64,000 nt of DNA from Lepus europaeus. Lineage: Eukaryota; Chordata; Mammalia; Lagomorpha; Leporidae. Below the pieces are notes generated by a model. It had not been told where the DNA came from and did no database searches. It worked only from the letters and a program-made list of their open reading frames with translations. Position 1 is the first letter of the stretch; each line of letters starts with the position of its first letter. The position numbers and the translations under genes are program-made. This document shows positions 14,001 through 25,896 of this stretch, one piece after another. The stretch covers positions 2,420,501 to 2,484,500 of the forward strand of contig NC_084845.1 of NCBI RefSeq assembly GCF_033115175.1, given 5' to 3'.

Positions 14001-14370
14001 AGTAAAAATCCTTTAGCATCTCTTAAAAAGCAAAATATCGTCATAATAGACATCTACATCAGTCTAGTGACTATTCAAATAAAGCATTTTTCTTGTCAAT
14101 TAGATTCTCTCAGTTTTCATCAAAGTTAGAGTGATCTAACCCACATGATCATACATTGAACAAAATTGTCAACATATGTGTTCTCAAATTCAGCTTTTGC
14201 AGGTGAACTTACATAGAAGAGCTCAACTGTGTATACTCTAAGTTTTAAAAAGAACTCCGATTTTTATTTCTCACATATTGTATACAAGCTGCAAAGAGGA
14301 ACTGATAGCTACTACATAGAGTGAACAGTTGATTAGGAAAATGCCAGTATATAAATCTAGAGTTTTCTCA
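14001..14370. other. Intergenic, nothing recognised
   Basis: No gene or named repeat. A chance AG...GT pair around a 9-nt segment at 14213-14221 lacks a pyrimidine tract and is not called an exon. Confidence 0.6.
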
Positions 14371-14735
14371 ATATGGTAGCTCAAGCAACTACAACAAAAT
14401 ACCATAGACTGGGTGGCTTACACAAGACAATTTCACTTCTTGCTGGAAGCTAGAAGTCCCAGATCAGGGCATCAACCTGGTCAGATCCTTTTGAGAGCCC
14501 TCTTTCCGGTATGAAGATGGCTGCCTTCTCATTGTGTTCACACACAGTGCAGAAAGACAGCAGGCATCTTGGTGTCTCTCCTTAAAAAGGCACTTCTCCC
14601 ATCATGAAGATCCCATGTCTATGACCTCATCTAACCCTGTTTCCCAAAAGCCCTATATCCAAATATTGTCACATTGCAGGGGAGGACTTGTGCATATAAA
14701 CTGTGGAGTGGAACAAACATGGAGTCCATAATGCC
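14371..14735 (+). repeat. Ancient mammalian interspersed repeat (unassigned family)
   Basis: Carries the string 'caaaataccatagactgggtggctta' followed by '..gctagaagtcccagatcagggca' and a 3' part '...cctcatctaaccc...'. The same family is at 24145-24565, 25476-26405 (reverse), 37685-38345 and probably 47140-47600. Confidence 0.6.
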
Positions 14736-15414
14736 ACATATTCCAACAATTACTTATTGCACAACAGCATTATTGCACAAAAATATCAAGGTATATTCAT
14801 ATAAATATAAACAATTTACTTTCAAATGCAAAATAAATAATTTCTCCCTGCTCTAATCTTTGTCATTCTTCAATACATCCTGGTTATTTTCCTGTTAACC
14901 TATGTTGGCCTTGTTAGGTGTTCACACCATAAATAGCATATGTCCTCATGTCCAAGGAGACAGTATAGTGATGTCTCCATTGCTCCACACCATTGTGAGT
15001 GCTATATTTATCCACCTAAAGAATCACTCTTTATCCTCACGTACAAATTCAAGTGAAAGGGGCACTTGTTTTCCCAAGAAGCTCCATAAATTTGATAGTT
15101 CTAGTCCTGAGGAATAGACTCACTCTTCCTGTGATTCTACATGAGGCTCAAAGCCCCACTGACAAAAAAACGGACTTCACAATTCCGCTTTGTTGGCTCT
15201 GGCTAATGAAATATCTTTAAAACTACATTGAAAGTAAAATATCAGTCATTCTTATCAAATGAGAAGTTTTCATTCACAAAGACAGATCTAATCTTCTGAG
15301 CTTGCCTCATTTGATTTCAAATCCTCAGGTTAAAGCAACCAATGATTTTTGTTCTTTGGCTATCAAAGTGGGATACAACATCAATTAGTCCTATATATAT
15401 AAAATTTATATTAT
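14736..15414. other. Intergenic, nothing recognised
   Basis: AT-rich, no repeat that I can name and no gene-like frame. Confidence 0.55.
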
Positions 15415-15701
15415 GGACAAGTACAGACAGTCTTTGACTTAGGATGTTTCAACTGGTGATTGTTTAAATTTACAATAGTAGAAAAGTGACACTTCTCAGT
15501 AGAAATTATTCTTCCAATTTAATCTTTTCCTGGGCTAGCAACATGTGGTACAATGTTCTCTCATGATGCTGGGCTGTAGTGACAAGCTGCAAGTCTCTGT
15601 CACCCAGGTGACCACGGGAGTAAACATGGTATTCAGTGTACCATGCTGCTAAGCTGATGTGCAGTGGGTTAGGAGATACACATTTTCTTTCTTTAAATTT
15701 T

Positions 15702-15742
<41 letters not shown>

Positions 15743-15869
15743 GTGACAGGCAGAGTGGATAGTGAGAGAGAGAGAGAGAGAAAGGTCTTCCTTTTTGCTG
15801 TTGGTTCACCCACCAATGGTCGCTGCGGCCAGCACATCTTGCTGATCCGAAGCCAGGAGCCAGGTGCTT
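15702..15869 (-). mobile_element. 5'-truncated SINE with long A tail and target duplication
   Basis: Poly-T run of about 40 (tail on the minus strand) followed by the 3' half of a CSINE2-like copy. GATACACATTTTC occurs on both sides (15674-15686 and 15873-15885), so this is a 5'-truncated retroposition event. Confidence 0.85.
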
Positions 15870-15914
15870 AGGGGATACACATTTTCAACTTAAGTATAGT
15901 CACCTTACAATGAA

Positions 15915-15920
15915 TTTATT
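15915..15920 (-). terminator. ZNF667: Candidate poly-A signal of ZNF667
   Basis: AATAAA on the minus strand, about 73 nt beyond the stop codon. The first canonical signal after the coding end; use not provable from sequence. Confidence 0.4.
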
Positions 15921-15992
15921 GGGACATAAATATGTACATATTTTCACATTTGTTTCTACTTTTGCCTTTACAGATTTAAAAATAAAAAAGCC

Positions 15993-17572
15993 TTAGGTTT
16001 TTCCTTCACAATGTGTATTCTGATGACGAATCAAAGATGAGCTCCGACTATATGCCTTTCCACATTTACTACACTCATAGGGTTTCTCTGAAGAGTGACT
16101 TCTCTGATGTCGAATAAGGTCTGAGCCACTGCTGAATGCCTTCCCACATTCACTACATTCATAGGGTTTCTCTCCAGTATGACTTCTTTCGTGTAGAATA
16201 AGGGATGTGCGCTGACTGAAGGCCTTCCCACATATCTTGCATGTGTATGGCTTCTCTCCAGTGTGAATTCTTTCATGCTGGGCAAGGTGTGCACTCTGGC
16301 TGAAGGTTTTCCCACACTGATCACATTCGTATGGTCTATCTTCAGTATGAATTCTTTTATGTCGGGTAAGAGATATTCGATGACTGAAAGCTTTCCCACA
16401 TTCCTCACACTGATAGGGTTTTTCTCCAGTATGAATTCTCTGATGTTCCGTAAGAAATGATTGGCGGCCAAAAACTTTATTACATTTATTGCATTTGAAC
16501 GGTTTTTCTTCAGAATGAATATTCTGATGTATTTTAAGGTTTGCAGTTCCAGAAAACATCTTCCCACATTCCTTACATTCAAAGAGCTTCTTTTTCTTTG
16601 TATGAACTTTCTGATGTTGAATAAGGGATGAATGCCTATTGCAGACCCTCTCACATTCATTGCATCTGTATAGCTTTACCCCATTATGAATTTTTAGATG
16701 CAGAGTAAGGGTTGAAAGCTGCCTGAAGACCTTCTCACATTTATCACATGAGTAGAGAATCTTTGTAGTGTGAAGTCTTTGATGAAGCATAAGCGGTAAA
16801 ATCCTATTAAAGGATTTTTCACATTTTCTGCATTTATAAGGATTCTTTAAATGGTGAGTTCTGGGCTGCAGACTCTGACTTAAGGCCTCTTTATTTCCAT
16901 AGGTTTTCTCTTCAGTATGAATTACTTTATGCCTGACAAGGACTGATCTCTTCTTGAAGCCTCTCCTACATTTATTACATTTATGTATTTTTTTTCTATT
17001 GTGCATTTGCTTATGACCTAAAAAGGATGACACACAACTGAAAACTCTGCCACATGTTTCGCATCGGTGGGCATTCTCAACAACATGAAATTTGTGATAC
17101 ATACTTAGAGATGGGCACAGGCTCAAGGTCTTCCCACAGTCAAAGATCTCCCTTCCACCATGAATTCTCTGATGTACACTAAGGGTTGCTTTCTGACTGA
17201 AGCTTCCCCCACATTCATCACATTCATAGCTCTTCTTTGTATTATGAATTCTCTGATGAAGAATGAGGGATGAGATCCGTCTGAAAGCTTTTCTACACGT
17301 ATTGCACTCATAAGGCCTCTCTCCAGTATGCAAGTTCTGATGAAGTTTAAGAGATAAGCTTCGACTAAAGGTTTCCCCACATTCATTACATTTTAAGGAT
17401 CTCTTCACTGTATGCTCTTTCTTGGGCTTTATTAAGATTAAATTTTTGTTGCAGTTCCTCTTTCCTGTAGGAACTTTTTGTTGTGGAGAAACTGGTTTTT
17501 GATAGATGCTTTGCCCAGATTTGTTGCATTGATTTGAAGGAAACTTCTTGGTCTCACACTTAGACCTTTTAT
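15993..17572 (-). CDS. ZNF667: ZNF667, coding exon 4: linker and C2H2 zinc-finger array
   Basis: Terminal exon of a KRAB-zinc-finger repressor that binds DNA in the nucleus. It starts after the acceptor 'tgttgtcttttag' (AG at 17573-17574). Its first bases AT complete the Asp codon begun in the KRAB-B exon, followed by KRSKCETKKFPSNQCNKSGQ. I read 15 intact C2H2 fingers. Two further units are degenerate: one (about 17100-17150) lacks the first cysteine pair, and one (about 16850-16910) has no zinc ligands except the trailing histidines. Several linkers differ from TGEKP (NGVKLY, TKKKKLF, SEEKPF). Stop codon TAA at 15993-15995. The open frame extends to 17657, but that extra part is intron. Linker and finger order match human ZNF667 as I remember it. 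Confidence 0.95.
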
Positions 17573-17897
17573 CTAAAAGACAACAAGAAACTAAATATTT
17601 TTCTGTTCTGGAAAAATGAAGTTTGTATAACATAAATGCAGTTATCATCATCATCAATCATAACAATTTTAATGTTTTGGCATACTTTTTTGTCATATTA
17701 CGGGTTTTACAGAAATATTTAATAACTAAAACAGTAGAATATGCAATTTGAAAATTAATAAAGGTTTTAGTTATAGAATAAATTTTATACCATCTATCAT
17801 ATTCAATTTTATGGGTTGTTCATTAAATGTTTTTTTGCATTTATATTTATTATATTTATTGTATTATTTTATTATATAAAATTTCCCTAAAACACTC

Positions 17898-17980
17898 ACT
17901 CTCTCCCTCCCTCTCCCTCTCTGTCACTCTGCCTTTCAAAAATAAATAAATAAATAAATCTTTAAAAAATAAAAAAGTAC
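17898..17980 (+). mobile_element. SINE 3' tail fragment
   Basis: CT-rich stretch, 'tctgcctttcaaaaataaataaataaataaatcttt' and A-rich tail only. The head and body are missing. A complete copy follows directly. Confidence 0.7.
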
Positions 17981-17983
17981 AAG

Positions 17984-18227
17984 GGGCCAGTGCTGTGGTG
18001 TGGTGCCAGCATCTCATACTGGAATGCCACTCTGAGTCTCAGCTGCACTGTTTTGGATCAAGCTTCCTGCCAATGCTCCTGAGAAGGTAGCAGAAGATGG
18101 CTCAAATACCTGGGCCCTGCCACCCATGTGCAAGACCCAGACAGAGTTCCACACTCCTAGCTCCTAGCTTCTGCCTGGCCCATACCTAGCTATTGTGGCC
18201 ATATGGGTAGTAAACCAGTAAATGGAC

Positions 18228-18285
<58 letters not shown>

Positions 18286-18333
18286 CATCTCCCACCTTTC
18301 AAATAAACCAAAAAATACTGAAACAAACAAACA
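17984..18333 (+). mobile_element. C-repeat SINE with expanded (CT)n
   Basis: Head GGGGCCAGTGCTGTGGTG at 17984. The internal CT stretch has grown into an uninterrupted (CT) run of about 20 units (18232-18272) followed by (TG)n. Confidence 0.85.
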
Positions 18334-18416
18334 AAAAAACACCACTAGATTATACCCTTGAAATGGGTGAAATTTTATGATACATAAATTATGGCTCAAT
18401 GAACTTGTGAACTTTT
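18334..18416 (+). repeat. Old L1 3'-end remnant
   Basis: 'ccactagattatacccttgaaatgggtgaa..' to 'atggctcaatgaa' is the usual end of old L1 elements. SINEs on both sides have broken it up. Confidence 0.5.
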
Positions 18417-18430
18417 AGAAATGTACTCTT

Positions 18431-18908
18431 GGGGCCAGCGCTGTGGCACAGTGGGTAAAACTACCACCTGAAGTGCCAGCATCCCATATGTGGTTTGAGA
18501 CCCTGCTGCTCCACTTCCAATCCAGCTCTCTGCTATGGCCTGGGAAAGTAGTAGAAGATGGCCCAAGTTCTTGGGCCCTGGACCTGTGTAGGAGACCTGA
18601 AAAGAAGCTCCTGGCTCCTGGCTTCAGATTGGCACAGCTCCGGCCACTGCAGCCATCTTGGGAGTGAACCAGCGGATAGAAGACCTCTCTTTGTCTCTCT
18701 TTCTCTCTCTCTTTCCCTCCTTCCCTCTCTCTCTGTAATTCTGCTTTTCAAATAAATAAATAAATCTTTTTTAAAAAGCTACATGGCGGGGGGGGGGGGG
18801 GAGCCATTGTAATCCATAAGCTGTACTTTGGAAATTATATTCATTAAATAAAAGTTAAAAAAAAAAAACTACATCAGAGAAAAATTCAGTATTTAAAAAA
18901 AAAAAAAA
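18431..18908 (+). mobile_element. C-repeat SINE interrupted by an L1 tail
   Basis: The target duplication AGAAATGTACTCTT is at 18417-18430 and 18909-18922, so everything between arrived as, or inside, one SINE. Its body ends at about 18780 and a short L1 3' end sits within its A tail. Confidence 0.9.
18784..18872 (+). mobile_element. Severely 5'-truncated L1 (3' end only)
   Basis: Run of about 14 G followed by GAGCCATTGTAATCCATAAG and the L1 tail with AATAAA. Flanking CTACAT on each side may be its short target duplication. It lies inside the A tail of the surrounding SINE. Confidence 0.8.
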
Positions 18909-18939
18909 AGAAATGTACTCTTAAAATCAAATCTCAAGG

Positions 18940-19225
18940 GGCAGGCATTGTGATACAACAGGTTAGGCTACTGCTTGGGATGCCCACATCCCATACTGGA
19001 ATGCTGGTTCGAGTCCTGGCTACCCCACTTCTGATCCAGCTCCCTGCTAATGGCCTGGGAAAAGAAGAATATACTTGGGCTCCTGCCACTCAAATGGGAG
19101 ATCCAGATGAAGTTCCTGGCTCCTGGCTTTGAACTAACTCAGCCCTGGCTGTTGCAGCCACTTGTGGAGTGAACCAGTGAATCTCTCTCTGACTTTCAAA
19201 TAATTTTTTTTATTTGTATCCCTAT
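18940..19225 (+). mobile_element. C-repeat SINE
   Basis: Head GGGGCAGGCATTGTGATAC. The body is complete, and the tail ends early at 'ctttcaaataattttttt'. Confidence 0.8.
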
Positions 19226-19261
19226 TTTTATATAAAATTTAAAAATTTAAAAAATCTATTC

Positions 19262-19587
19262 ACACTGAAAACAAGAGTACTGTGACAGAGGGAGACTCAG
19301 AGAGGGAGGAAGAGAGGGAGGGACAGAGAGAAATCATCCAACTGCTGGTTCACTCCCCAAATGCTTGCAATGGCCAGGACTGAGTTGACACCAAAGCCAT
19401 GAGACAGGAACATAATCCAGGTCTCTCACATTAGTGGGAGGAATCCAGTCACTTCAGCCAACCCCTCTACCTCTCCTCTGTCCACATTAGCAGGAAGCTG
19501 GAATCAGGAGCTAGAGTCAGGTATGCAATCCAGCTACTCCAATTAAATGATGCAGGTGCACTAACCAATAGGCCAAATATCCACCCC
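19262..19587 (-). mobile_element. Old C-repeat SINE
   Basis: Inverted copy with GA-rich stretch, 'ctgctggttcactccccaaatgc' and the inverted head 'ggccaaatatccacccc' of an older subfamily. Confidence 0.7.
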
Positions 19588-19629
19588 AATACAGAGTATT
19601 TAAATATTTAGAGGGGTAAACATCTGTGG

Positions 19630-19915
19630 CCAGCATGGCAGTACAGCAGGTTAAACCACACCCACAACACTAACATCCCATATAGGCACTGGTTCAAGTC
19701 CCAGCTGCTCCACTTGCAATCCACCTTCCTGCTAATTAGCCTAGAAAAGCATTAGATAGATAGATAGATAGACAGACAGACTGACAGACCCAAATGGAGT
19801 TCCAGGCTCCTGGCTTCAGCCTGGCCCAGTCTCAGGTGTTGCGGCCACTTAGGGAGTGGAAGACCTCTATCTTTCCATCTTTCTGTCAAATAAATAAATA
19901 CATCTTAAAAATTTT
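19630..19915 (+). mobile_element. C-repeat SINE with (TAGA)n/(CAGA)n insert
   Basis: Body interrupted by a short tetranucleotide run 'agatagatagatagacagacaga' (19753-19786) in place of the 'gcagtggaagatggcccaag' block. Confidence 0.75.
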
Positions 19916-19921
19916 TTCAAA

Positions 19922-20265
19922 GGGGCCAGCATTGTGGCATTGCAGCTAAAGCTGCTGTCTGTGGTGGTGGTATCCCATATGGGTACTGGTTCAAGTCCCA
20001 GCTGCTCCACTTCTGAACCAGATCCATGCTAATGGCCTGGAAAAGCAATGGAAGATGGCCCAACTGCTGGGGACTCTGCCACCCATACGGGAGACCTGGA
20101 AGAAGCTCCTGGCTCCTGGTTTTGGCCTGGCCCAGTCCTAACCATTGCAGCCGTTTGGAAATGAACCAGCAGATGGAAGATCTCTCTACTCTCTCTATTC
20201 CCCTCTCTGTAACAATTCCTTTCAAATAAAGAAATTATTAAAGAATTTTCAAAAAATGGGGAAAA
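19922..20265 (+). mobile_element. C-repeat SINE
   Basis: Head GGGGCCAGCATTGTGGCATTG. Follows the previous copy in the same orientation with only a few bases between. Confidence 0.85.
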
Positions 20266-20522
20266 AAAATCAAACTCAGAGAAGAAGAAAAAACCATAAA
20301 GAGAAAAGATAAAAAGAGTAGGTCAAAAAGAATGAATCTATTAATTAACAAAATAGACGAACAAGTAGAACATAAAAGCCCAAATGATTTAAAATACCTG
20401 CTGGTGTGGAAGAATGATTATCATCCTGAGTGTGTAGGGCACCACAAACAGAACAGGCCTTAGAGCTCTGCTATTCAATCTGGTAGCCATGGGGCATGTG
20501 CAGCTACTGATCACTAGAATGT

Positions 20523-20796
20523 GGCTGGTCTTATCTTCCATCCATTGGTTCACTCCCCAAATGCCCACCACAGCCAGGTCTGGGCCAGGGCAAAGCCAGG
20601 AGTCAGGAACTCTATCCTGGTCTCTCATATGGGAGGCAGGGGCCTAGGTAGTTGGGCCATCAACTGCTGCCTTCCAAAGTACATTAGCAGGAAGCTGAAT
20701 CAGAAGCGGAGCAGCCAGGATGGGAACTGTTACTATGATATAGAATGCAGTCCACGCAAGTAGCAGCTTAACCCACGGAACTACAATGCCAGCCCC
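20523..20796 (-). mobile_element. C-repeat SINE, tail missing
   Basis: Starts inside the body ('atccattggttcactcccc') and ends at the inverted head AATGCCAGCCCC. Confidence 0.8.
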
Positions 20797-21002
20797 AACT
20801 GCTCTGGTTTGAGATGTGCTATGCAAGTGTGAAGATTTAGTATTAAAGAAAAGGATGTAAAATATTTTGTAAAAATCTTGATTAAATATTGTAGTATTCT
20901 GGATATATTGGGTTAAATAAAATATATTATTAAAATTTTTCTAAAAAGCTATTTCATGTAGATACTAAAAAGCTTTAATTATATATGTAGTTCATATTTT
21001 TT

Positions 21003-21397
21003 AGAAGATTATTTTATTTATTTGAAAGGCAGAGTTACAAAGAGAGGAGGAGAGAAAGGAGGAGAAGGGAGGGAGGCAGGGAGGGGGCAGGGGAGGAAGG
21101 GGGAGAGAGTGAGAGAGAAAGGGTCGGGGGAGAGATGGAGAGAGGGAGGTGTCTTCTATCTGCTGGCTCACTACCTAGATGGCCCCAATGGCTGGGGCTG
21201 GGCCAAGCCAAAGCTAGCAGCCTGGAGCTTCTTCAAAGTCTCTCACGTGGGTGCAGGGGCCTAAGTACTTGGGCTATCTTTCACTGCTTTCCCAGGCACA
21301 TTAGCAGGGAGCTGGATCAGAAGTGGAGCAGCTGGGTCTCAAACCAATGGCCATATGGGTGGACACTTAACCTCCTATGTCACAACACCGACCCCTG
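21003..21397 (-). mobile_element. C-repeat SINE with long purine tract
   Basis: Inverted tail at 21007. The normally short GA stretch is expanded to about 110 bp of almost pure purine (21040-21148). Confidence 0.85.
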
Positions 21398-22688
21398 TAG
21401 CTCACATTTTATTTCTACTGTACAACTGTGCTGTAAAGGTAGACTTGGAACCTACTGAAGTAACAATTAACTATATCAGAGTGACAAACTGTTAACTATA
21501 CTCTTATGCTTTTTAAAATGAATAAAACTACTTACCTCACAGGGTTTTTTTTTTTTTTTCTTGAGAATTACACATAATAAGTACAAAATCTGTGGTACAT
21601 ACTATATTTCCCTATCTGCCTTTCCAGTATCCAAAACTCTGAGAACTGATGCTTTCTTTTTTCTTCTTTGGTTGATGTGTGTAAATTGAAGGGAGACCCC
21701 CTCTGAACGCAGTGAGGATATTCACAGCCTTAATTTGATCATACTTATGAAGACTACTCATACTTTTTTTGTAGAAATATTAGTAGTGTTTGATTTTGGA
21801 GTGCTAATCCAGCCTCTCTGGGTATATCATGCAATATTCAGTATTTTTACCTTCATAAAATCTGAACAGATTAATTAAGAAACACATCTTGCTCCAAGGA
21901 TTCTGCAGAAGGTTTGTGGACCTGCAGTTGTTTAATATCTAGTAGTAGCTACAATCATAATTCTTAGGAGTAAAGATACCACAGTGTGGCCTAATGGAGA
22001 ATTAAGGAAGGAAGATAACCGAAGTTTTCAGTGATAATAATAGCAGCTCCCAAATAAGAGATCCATGATTTATTCTAGAATCCTGGCTGTTCCATATCTC
22101 AAAAGTGACATCAGCTCTGCTGGTTTTTCCACCCCTCAAATTCCTGTCTTCTCTTCATCTCTGCAACTTTCTCTATTCAGGATCTCACTCATTCTGAGTT
22201 AAATCTAACAAATATCTTTAGCTTATCCCCTGTCTTTAATCTGAAAGTTCTCTAAACCATGTCATACAAATTAACCCCAGGTGAATTAGCTCAATATTAA
22301 AATATAAAACAATTAGAAACAAACTAAAATAATATGGAATATATCCAAAATTCTAGAAGGCAGAATAATTTCTAATCATGAAAACGGCATGAGAAATTAC
22401 AATGTGAATGTGAACACCTTCAACCACACAAAAATGAAAACAATTTTCATATAACCAAAGAGAAAAGCAAGAGGTAAATAAAAATAAAAACCACAGGACA
22501 GGATGGAAAATACTTAGAAGTAAAATGTGGTATTGAATGGTTAGTCTCTTCAATGTTAAAGGTCATGCTGAAGAGAAGAAAAAAAGCAGTCACCAGTAGA
22601 TAGGAGGGGAAAGATAATAAGCAATTTAAGAAGAATAAGAAAACTGGAAAACAAACAAATGCCAGTAAATATACACAAAAGATACTAA

Positions 22689-22812
22689 GGGCCAGTGCTG
22701 TGGCACTGGAAGTTGGAATCAGAAGCTGGAGCAGGCATCAAAACAAGACACTTTAATATGGGACAGACATCCTAACCAGCACCTAAACCTGTAGGCCAAG
22801 TATCCACTCCCA
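22689..22812. mobile_element. Scrambled SINE fragment
   Basis: 20-bp plus-oriented head (GGGCCAGTGCTGTGGCACTG) fused to a minus-oriented piece of an older copy ('aagttggaatcagaagctgg ... ccaagtatccactccc'). Confidence 0.55.
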
Positions 22813-23363
22813 AGTAAACGTTTTAATGACAACATCCAATACTAGTAAGTATTAAAATCCAAGTGATACCATACCCCCTTATTGATGGTGCTTATTTGAT
22901 AATTCCCCCTTTTCAGTTACACTCATGGCTACAATTTATTATTGTGGAAAACAGAAAGCAAGATAGTACATGGAAAGGCTAACGGGCAGATTCCAGAGAA
23001 AACCAGGTACAAGCTTCCAGGAACCATGTCCCTATTAAGTTACACAGTCTGTGCTTCATTCAGCCAGCAATAAATTGTGACAACATGTGTGAAATGCTGT
23101 CTACTAGTAAAGCTCATTGGAGAGTCAGTGTGCAGAATTTGTACTGAAGCTGGCAATTTGACAATCCTTCTGAGAAGCAATTTAGCAGTCAGTGTCTGTA
23201 GTCTAAAAAGTGGCTGTACCCTTTAGTCCAGCAATCCCATTTCTGAGACTCAATAGTATAGAAAAAGATAAAATAATTAACATAAGTATGTTGACTTTAA
23301 TAGAAGAAATCAGAATCTAAATGAAAAATGAAATACAAGGAATCACTAATAGAGTATTTCTAC

Positions 23364-23682
23364 TGGGGCCAGTGCTGTGGCATAGTAGGTTAAGCCTCTG
23401 TATGTGGTACCCCCCTAAGGGTGCTAGTTACTGTCCCAGTCACTCCTCTTCCTATCCAGCTCTCTTGTTATGGCCTGGCAAAGCAATAGAAGATGGCCCA
23501 AGTATCCCTGCACCCACGTGGGAGACCTGGAAGAACCCTTGGCTCCTGTGATCGGCCCAGCTCTGGCCATTGCAGCCATTTGGGGAGTGAACTAGTGGAC
23601 AGAAGACTTCTCTCTCGTTCTCTCTGCCTCTGTCTCTCTGTAACTCTGCCTTTCAAACAAATAAATAAATAAATCTAAAAAA
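23364..23682 (+). mobile_element. C-repeat SINE
   Basis: Head GGGGCCAGTGCTGTGGCATAG, full body, tail 'aaacaaataaataaataaatct'. Confidence 0.85.
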
Positions 23683-24026
23683 GAAAGAATATTTCTACTA
23701 AAATAAAATGTGAATGAATATATGAACTTGATTCAAAAAAAAAACAGTGAAAATCAGTTTTATGAAATAAACCAGTTATCAGTGATAACTATGTTCACTC
23801 TTTTGGTCTTTTTCTAAATTTTACATAATGTGGCTAAATTTCTTCTGTAACTTAAGATATTCTGCTAAAGGCTATCTCTTCTCCTCTCCTGTCACAATGA
23901 AGACATTGTGTTTGCACCATGCTGCCATCTGGAGTCTTTCTATTACACACCCTTTAGAACCTTGAAGTCACACGTCAGTTGCCAGAGTTGGTGGCCTTTC
24001 CTCCCAGCTTACACTATGTAGTTGAC

Positions 24027-24108
24027 ACTATCTCCTAGCATGGCATGTCCCACGTCCAAAAAGAAATACTATCACTTAGCATGGCATGTCCCACATCCAA
24101 AAGAGTAT
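24027..24108 (+). repeat. Two-copy 41-bp tandem duplication
   Basis: Units 24027-24067 and 24068-24108 share 'tagcatggcatgtcccac' and differ at a handful of positions. Confidence 0.75.
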
Positions 24109-24144
24109 GTTAAACAAACACACACATAAAAGAATATATAAATT

Positions 24145-24565
24145 GACCAACTGTATTATTTAGCTTTTTGTGACTACAACAAAATATCTACAGCAGGCCA
24201 CTTTATAAAGAAAAGAGATACATTTTGGCTCATGGTTCCGGAGGTCAATGGTCCAAGATGGGTAGGCCTCTTGCGTTTGGCCTCTAGTGATGGCAGTCTC
24301 ACTGGCAAAGTCCCAAGGTGGTACAGAGTACACATGGCAAGAACAGGGAGTGTGTATGTCTATGTCTTTTCTTCTTACAAAATTATCAAGATTCAAGCAC
24401 AGCGGCTCTACCTTAAATTTCTAATCCAATAGAAACCACTTTCCAAAAGTCCCACTTTGTAGCTACTTTTAATTGAATAAAGTTTCTACTCTCTTAACAC
24501 CATTAACACGTGACTTTGGGGACTAAACTCGAGTTCAAGGGGACAAATATTCAAATCATAGCACC
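24145..24565 (+). repeat. Ancient mammalian interspersed repeat (unassigned family)
   Basis: 'ttgtgactacaacaaaatatc', 'ggctcatggttccggaggtcaatggtccaag' and the end 'gggacaaatattcaaatcatagc' follow the family also seen at 14371-14735. Confidence 0.6.
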
Positions 24566-24790
24566 AACCATAGAGGAATTCTATTTGTAAAGGAAAAAAA
24601 TCCTTGCAAAGTAGCTGAAAAGAACAATTATGGAAATTTTTTTTTTACAGAATTAAGAAAATAATGCAAATTTGAACATTATCATATTACTATAATCATC
24701 AGAGGTTAACAATATCCTCTCTGAAGGGAAATATGAAAGCAGACACCCAGTGGGGTGCTAATGAGGATGAGGGTGAAAAGAGCTGAGACC

Positions 24791-25039
24791 CGGCCCTCAC
24801 TAGGTTAATCCTCTGTCTGCGGTGCCAGCATCCCTTGTGGGCGCCGGGTTCTAGTCCTGGCTGCTCCTCTTCCAGTCCAGCTCTCTGCTGTGGCCCGGGA
24901 GGGCAGTGGAGGATGGCCCAAGTGCTTGGGCCCCTGCACCCGCATGGGAGACCAGGAAGAAGCACCTGGCTCCTGGCTCCGGATTGGCATAGCTCCAGCC
25001 GTAGCCATTTGGGGGACGAACCGTCGGAAGGAAGACCTT

Positions 25040-25073
<34 letters not shown>

Positions 25074-25111
25074 ACTCTATCTGTCAAATTAAAAAAAAAA
25101 AAAAAAAAGGA
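24791..25111 (+). mobile_element. SINE, CSINE2-like subtype, with target duplication
   Basis: AGAGCTGAGACC is duplicated at 24779-24790 and 25112-25123. The head is slightly truncated (CGGCCCTCACTAGG). Confidence 0.9.
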
Positions 25112-25114
25112 AGA

Positions 25115-25270
25115 GCTGAGACCATCAGCTGGGCTTCAATCCTGGCTCCAGTGCCACTACCTAACAAGGTGACCTCAGCCAACTCACTGAAACTCTCTGA
25201 GCATCAATTTGCTCCTCACACCACGCACCGTAATAGCAGTCCATACTTCATGAGGCTGCTGGTAGGAACC
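25115..25270 (+). repeat. MIR SINE fragment
   Basis: 'ttcaatcctggctccagtgccactacctaacaaggtgacctcag..' to 'ctctctgagcatcaattt' follows the MIR core and 3' part. The preceding young SINE inserted into it. Confidence 0.65.
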
Positions 25271-25508
25271 TGTGCTTAGAAATGGACCCAACACTTCGTT
25301 AGGACTGACTAATGTTGATTTTCTCCCTTTAAGGACTCATTCTGAAGAGACAGACACTCTATACAGGCCTGGAGTTCTGCAGTGTGTGTGGAAGCTCTCA
25401 TATGATGTCAAGAGGCTGCTCTCACATTGCCTCTTACACAGAATTCCCATTTATACACTGCAACAGAATGAATGTTATACCTCCCAAAATTCATATGTTG
25501 AAACATTT

Positions 25509-25775
25509 TTTAAAAAGATATATTTATTTATTTAAAAGGCAGTCATGGGGGAGGATGGGATTTTCCATCTGCTGGCTCACTTCCCAAATGGCCAGGACTA
25601 AGCCAGGAGGCAGGAACTCCATCTAGGTCTCTCACATGAGTAGTAGGAATCCAAGTACTTGAGCCACCTTCCACTGCTTTCCAAGTGCATTAGTGGGGAG
25701 CCAGATTGGAAGCAGAGCAGCTGGCACTCGAACCAGTGCTCTGACAGTGGCTTAACCCACTGTCAGCCAGCCTCC
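25509..25775 (-). mobile_element. C-repeat SINE
   Basis: Inverted tail 'aaaaagatatatttatttatttaaaaggc', ending near 'actgtcagccagcc'. The sequence 'catgttgaaa' on both sides belongs to the interrupted older repeat. Confidence 0.8.
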
Positions 25776-25896
25776 GCATGTTGAAATCGTATCTCCCAAG
25801 GCCATGGAATGAGGAGGTGGGGGCCTTTGGGGGTGATTAAAGTCATGAGGTTCCACCCTCATGAATGGGATTAGCACCCTTAAAAAAAAGGACCCA

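Larger units (their letters stand above)
15415..15955. repeat. Old DNA-repeat-like element split by a SINE
   Basis: Left part begins 'cagtctttgacttaggatgtttcaac'. The right part after the SINE (15890-15955) ends in 'cttacaatgaatttattgggacataa', a continuation of the same known mammalian repeat. The family name is not assigned. Confidence 0.45.

Noticed and set aside
14213-14221. 9-nt AG...GTAAGT segment on the minus strand
   Set aside because: No pyrimidine tract and no counterpart. Kept as an example that such pairs occur by chance, which limits confidence in single microexon calls.
15993-17657. Start of the zinc-finger protein at 17657 (poly-Met start)
   Set aside because: A splice acceptor at 17573-17574 and a matching phase with the KRAB-B exon show that 17573-17657 is intron.
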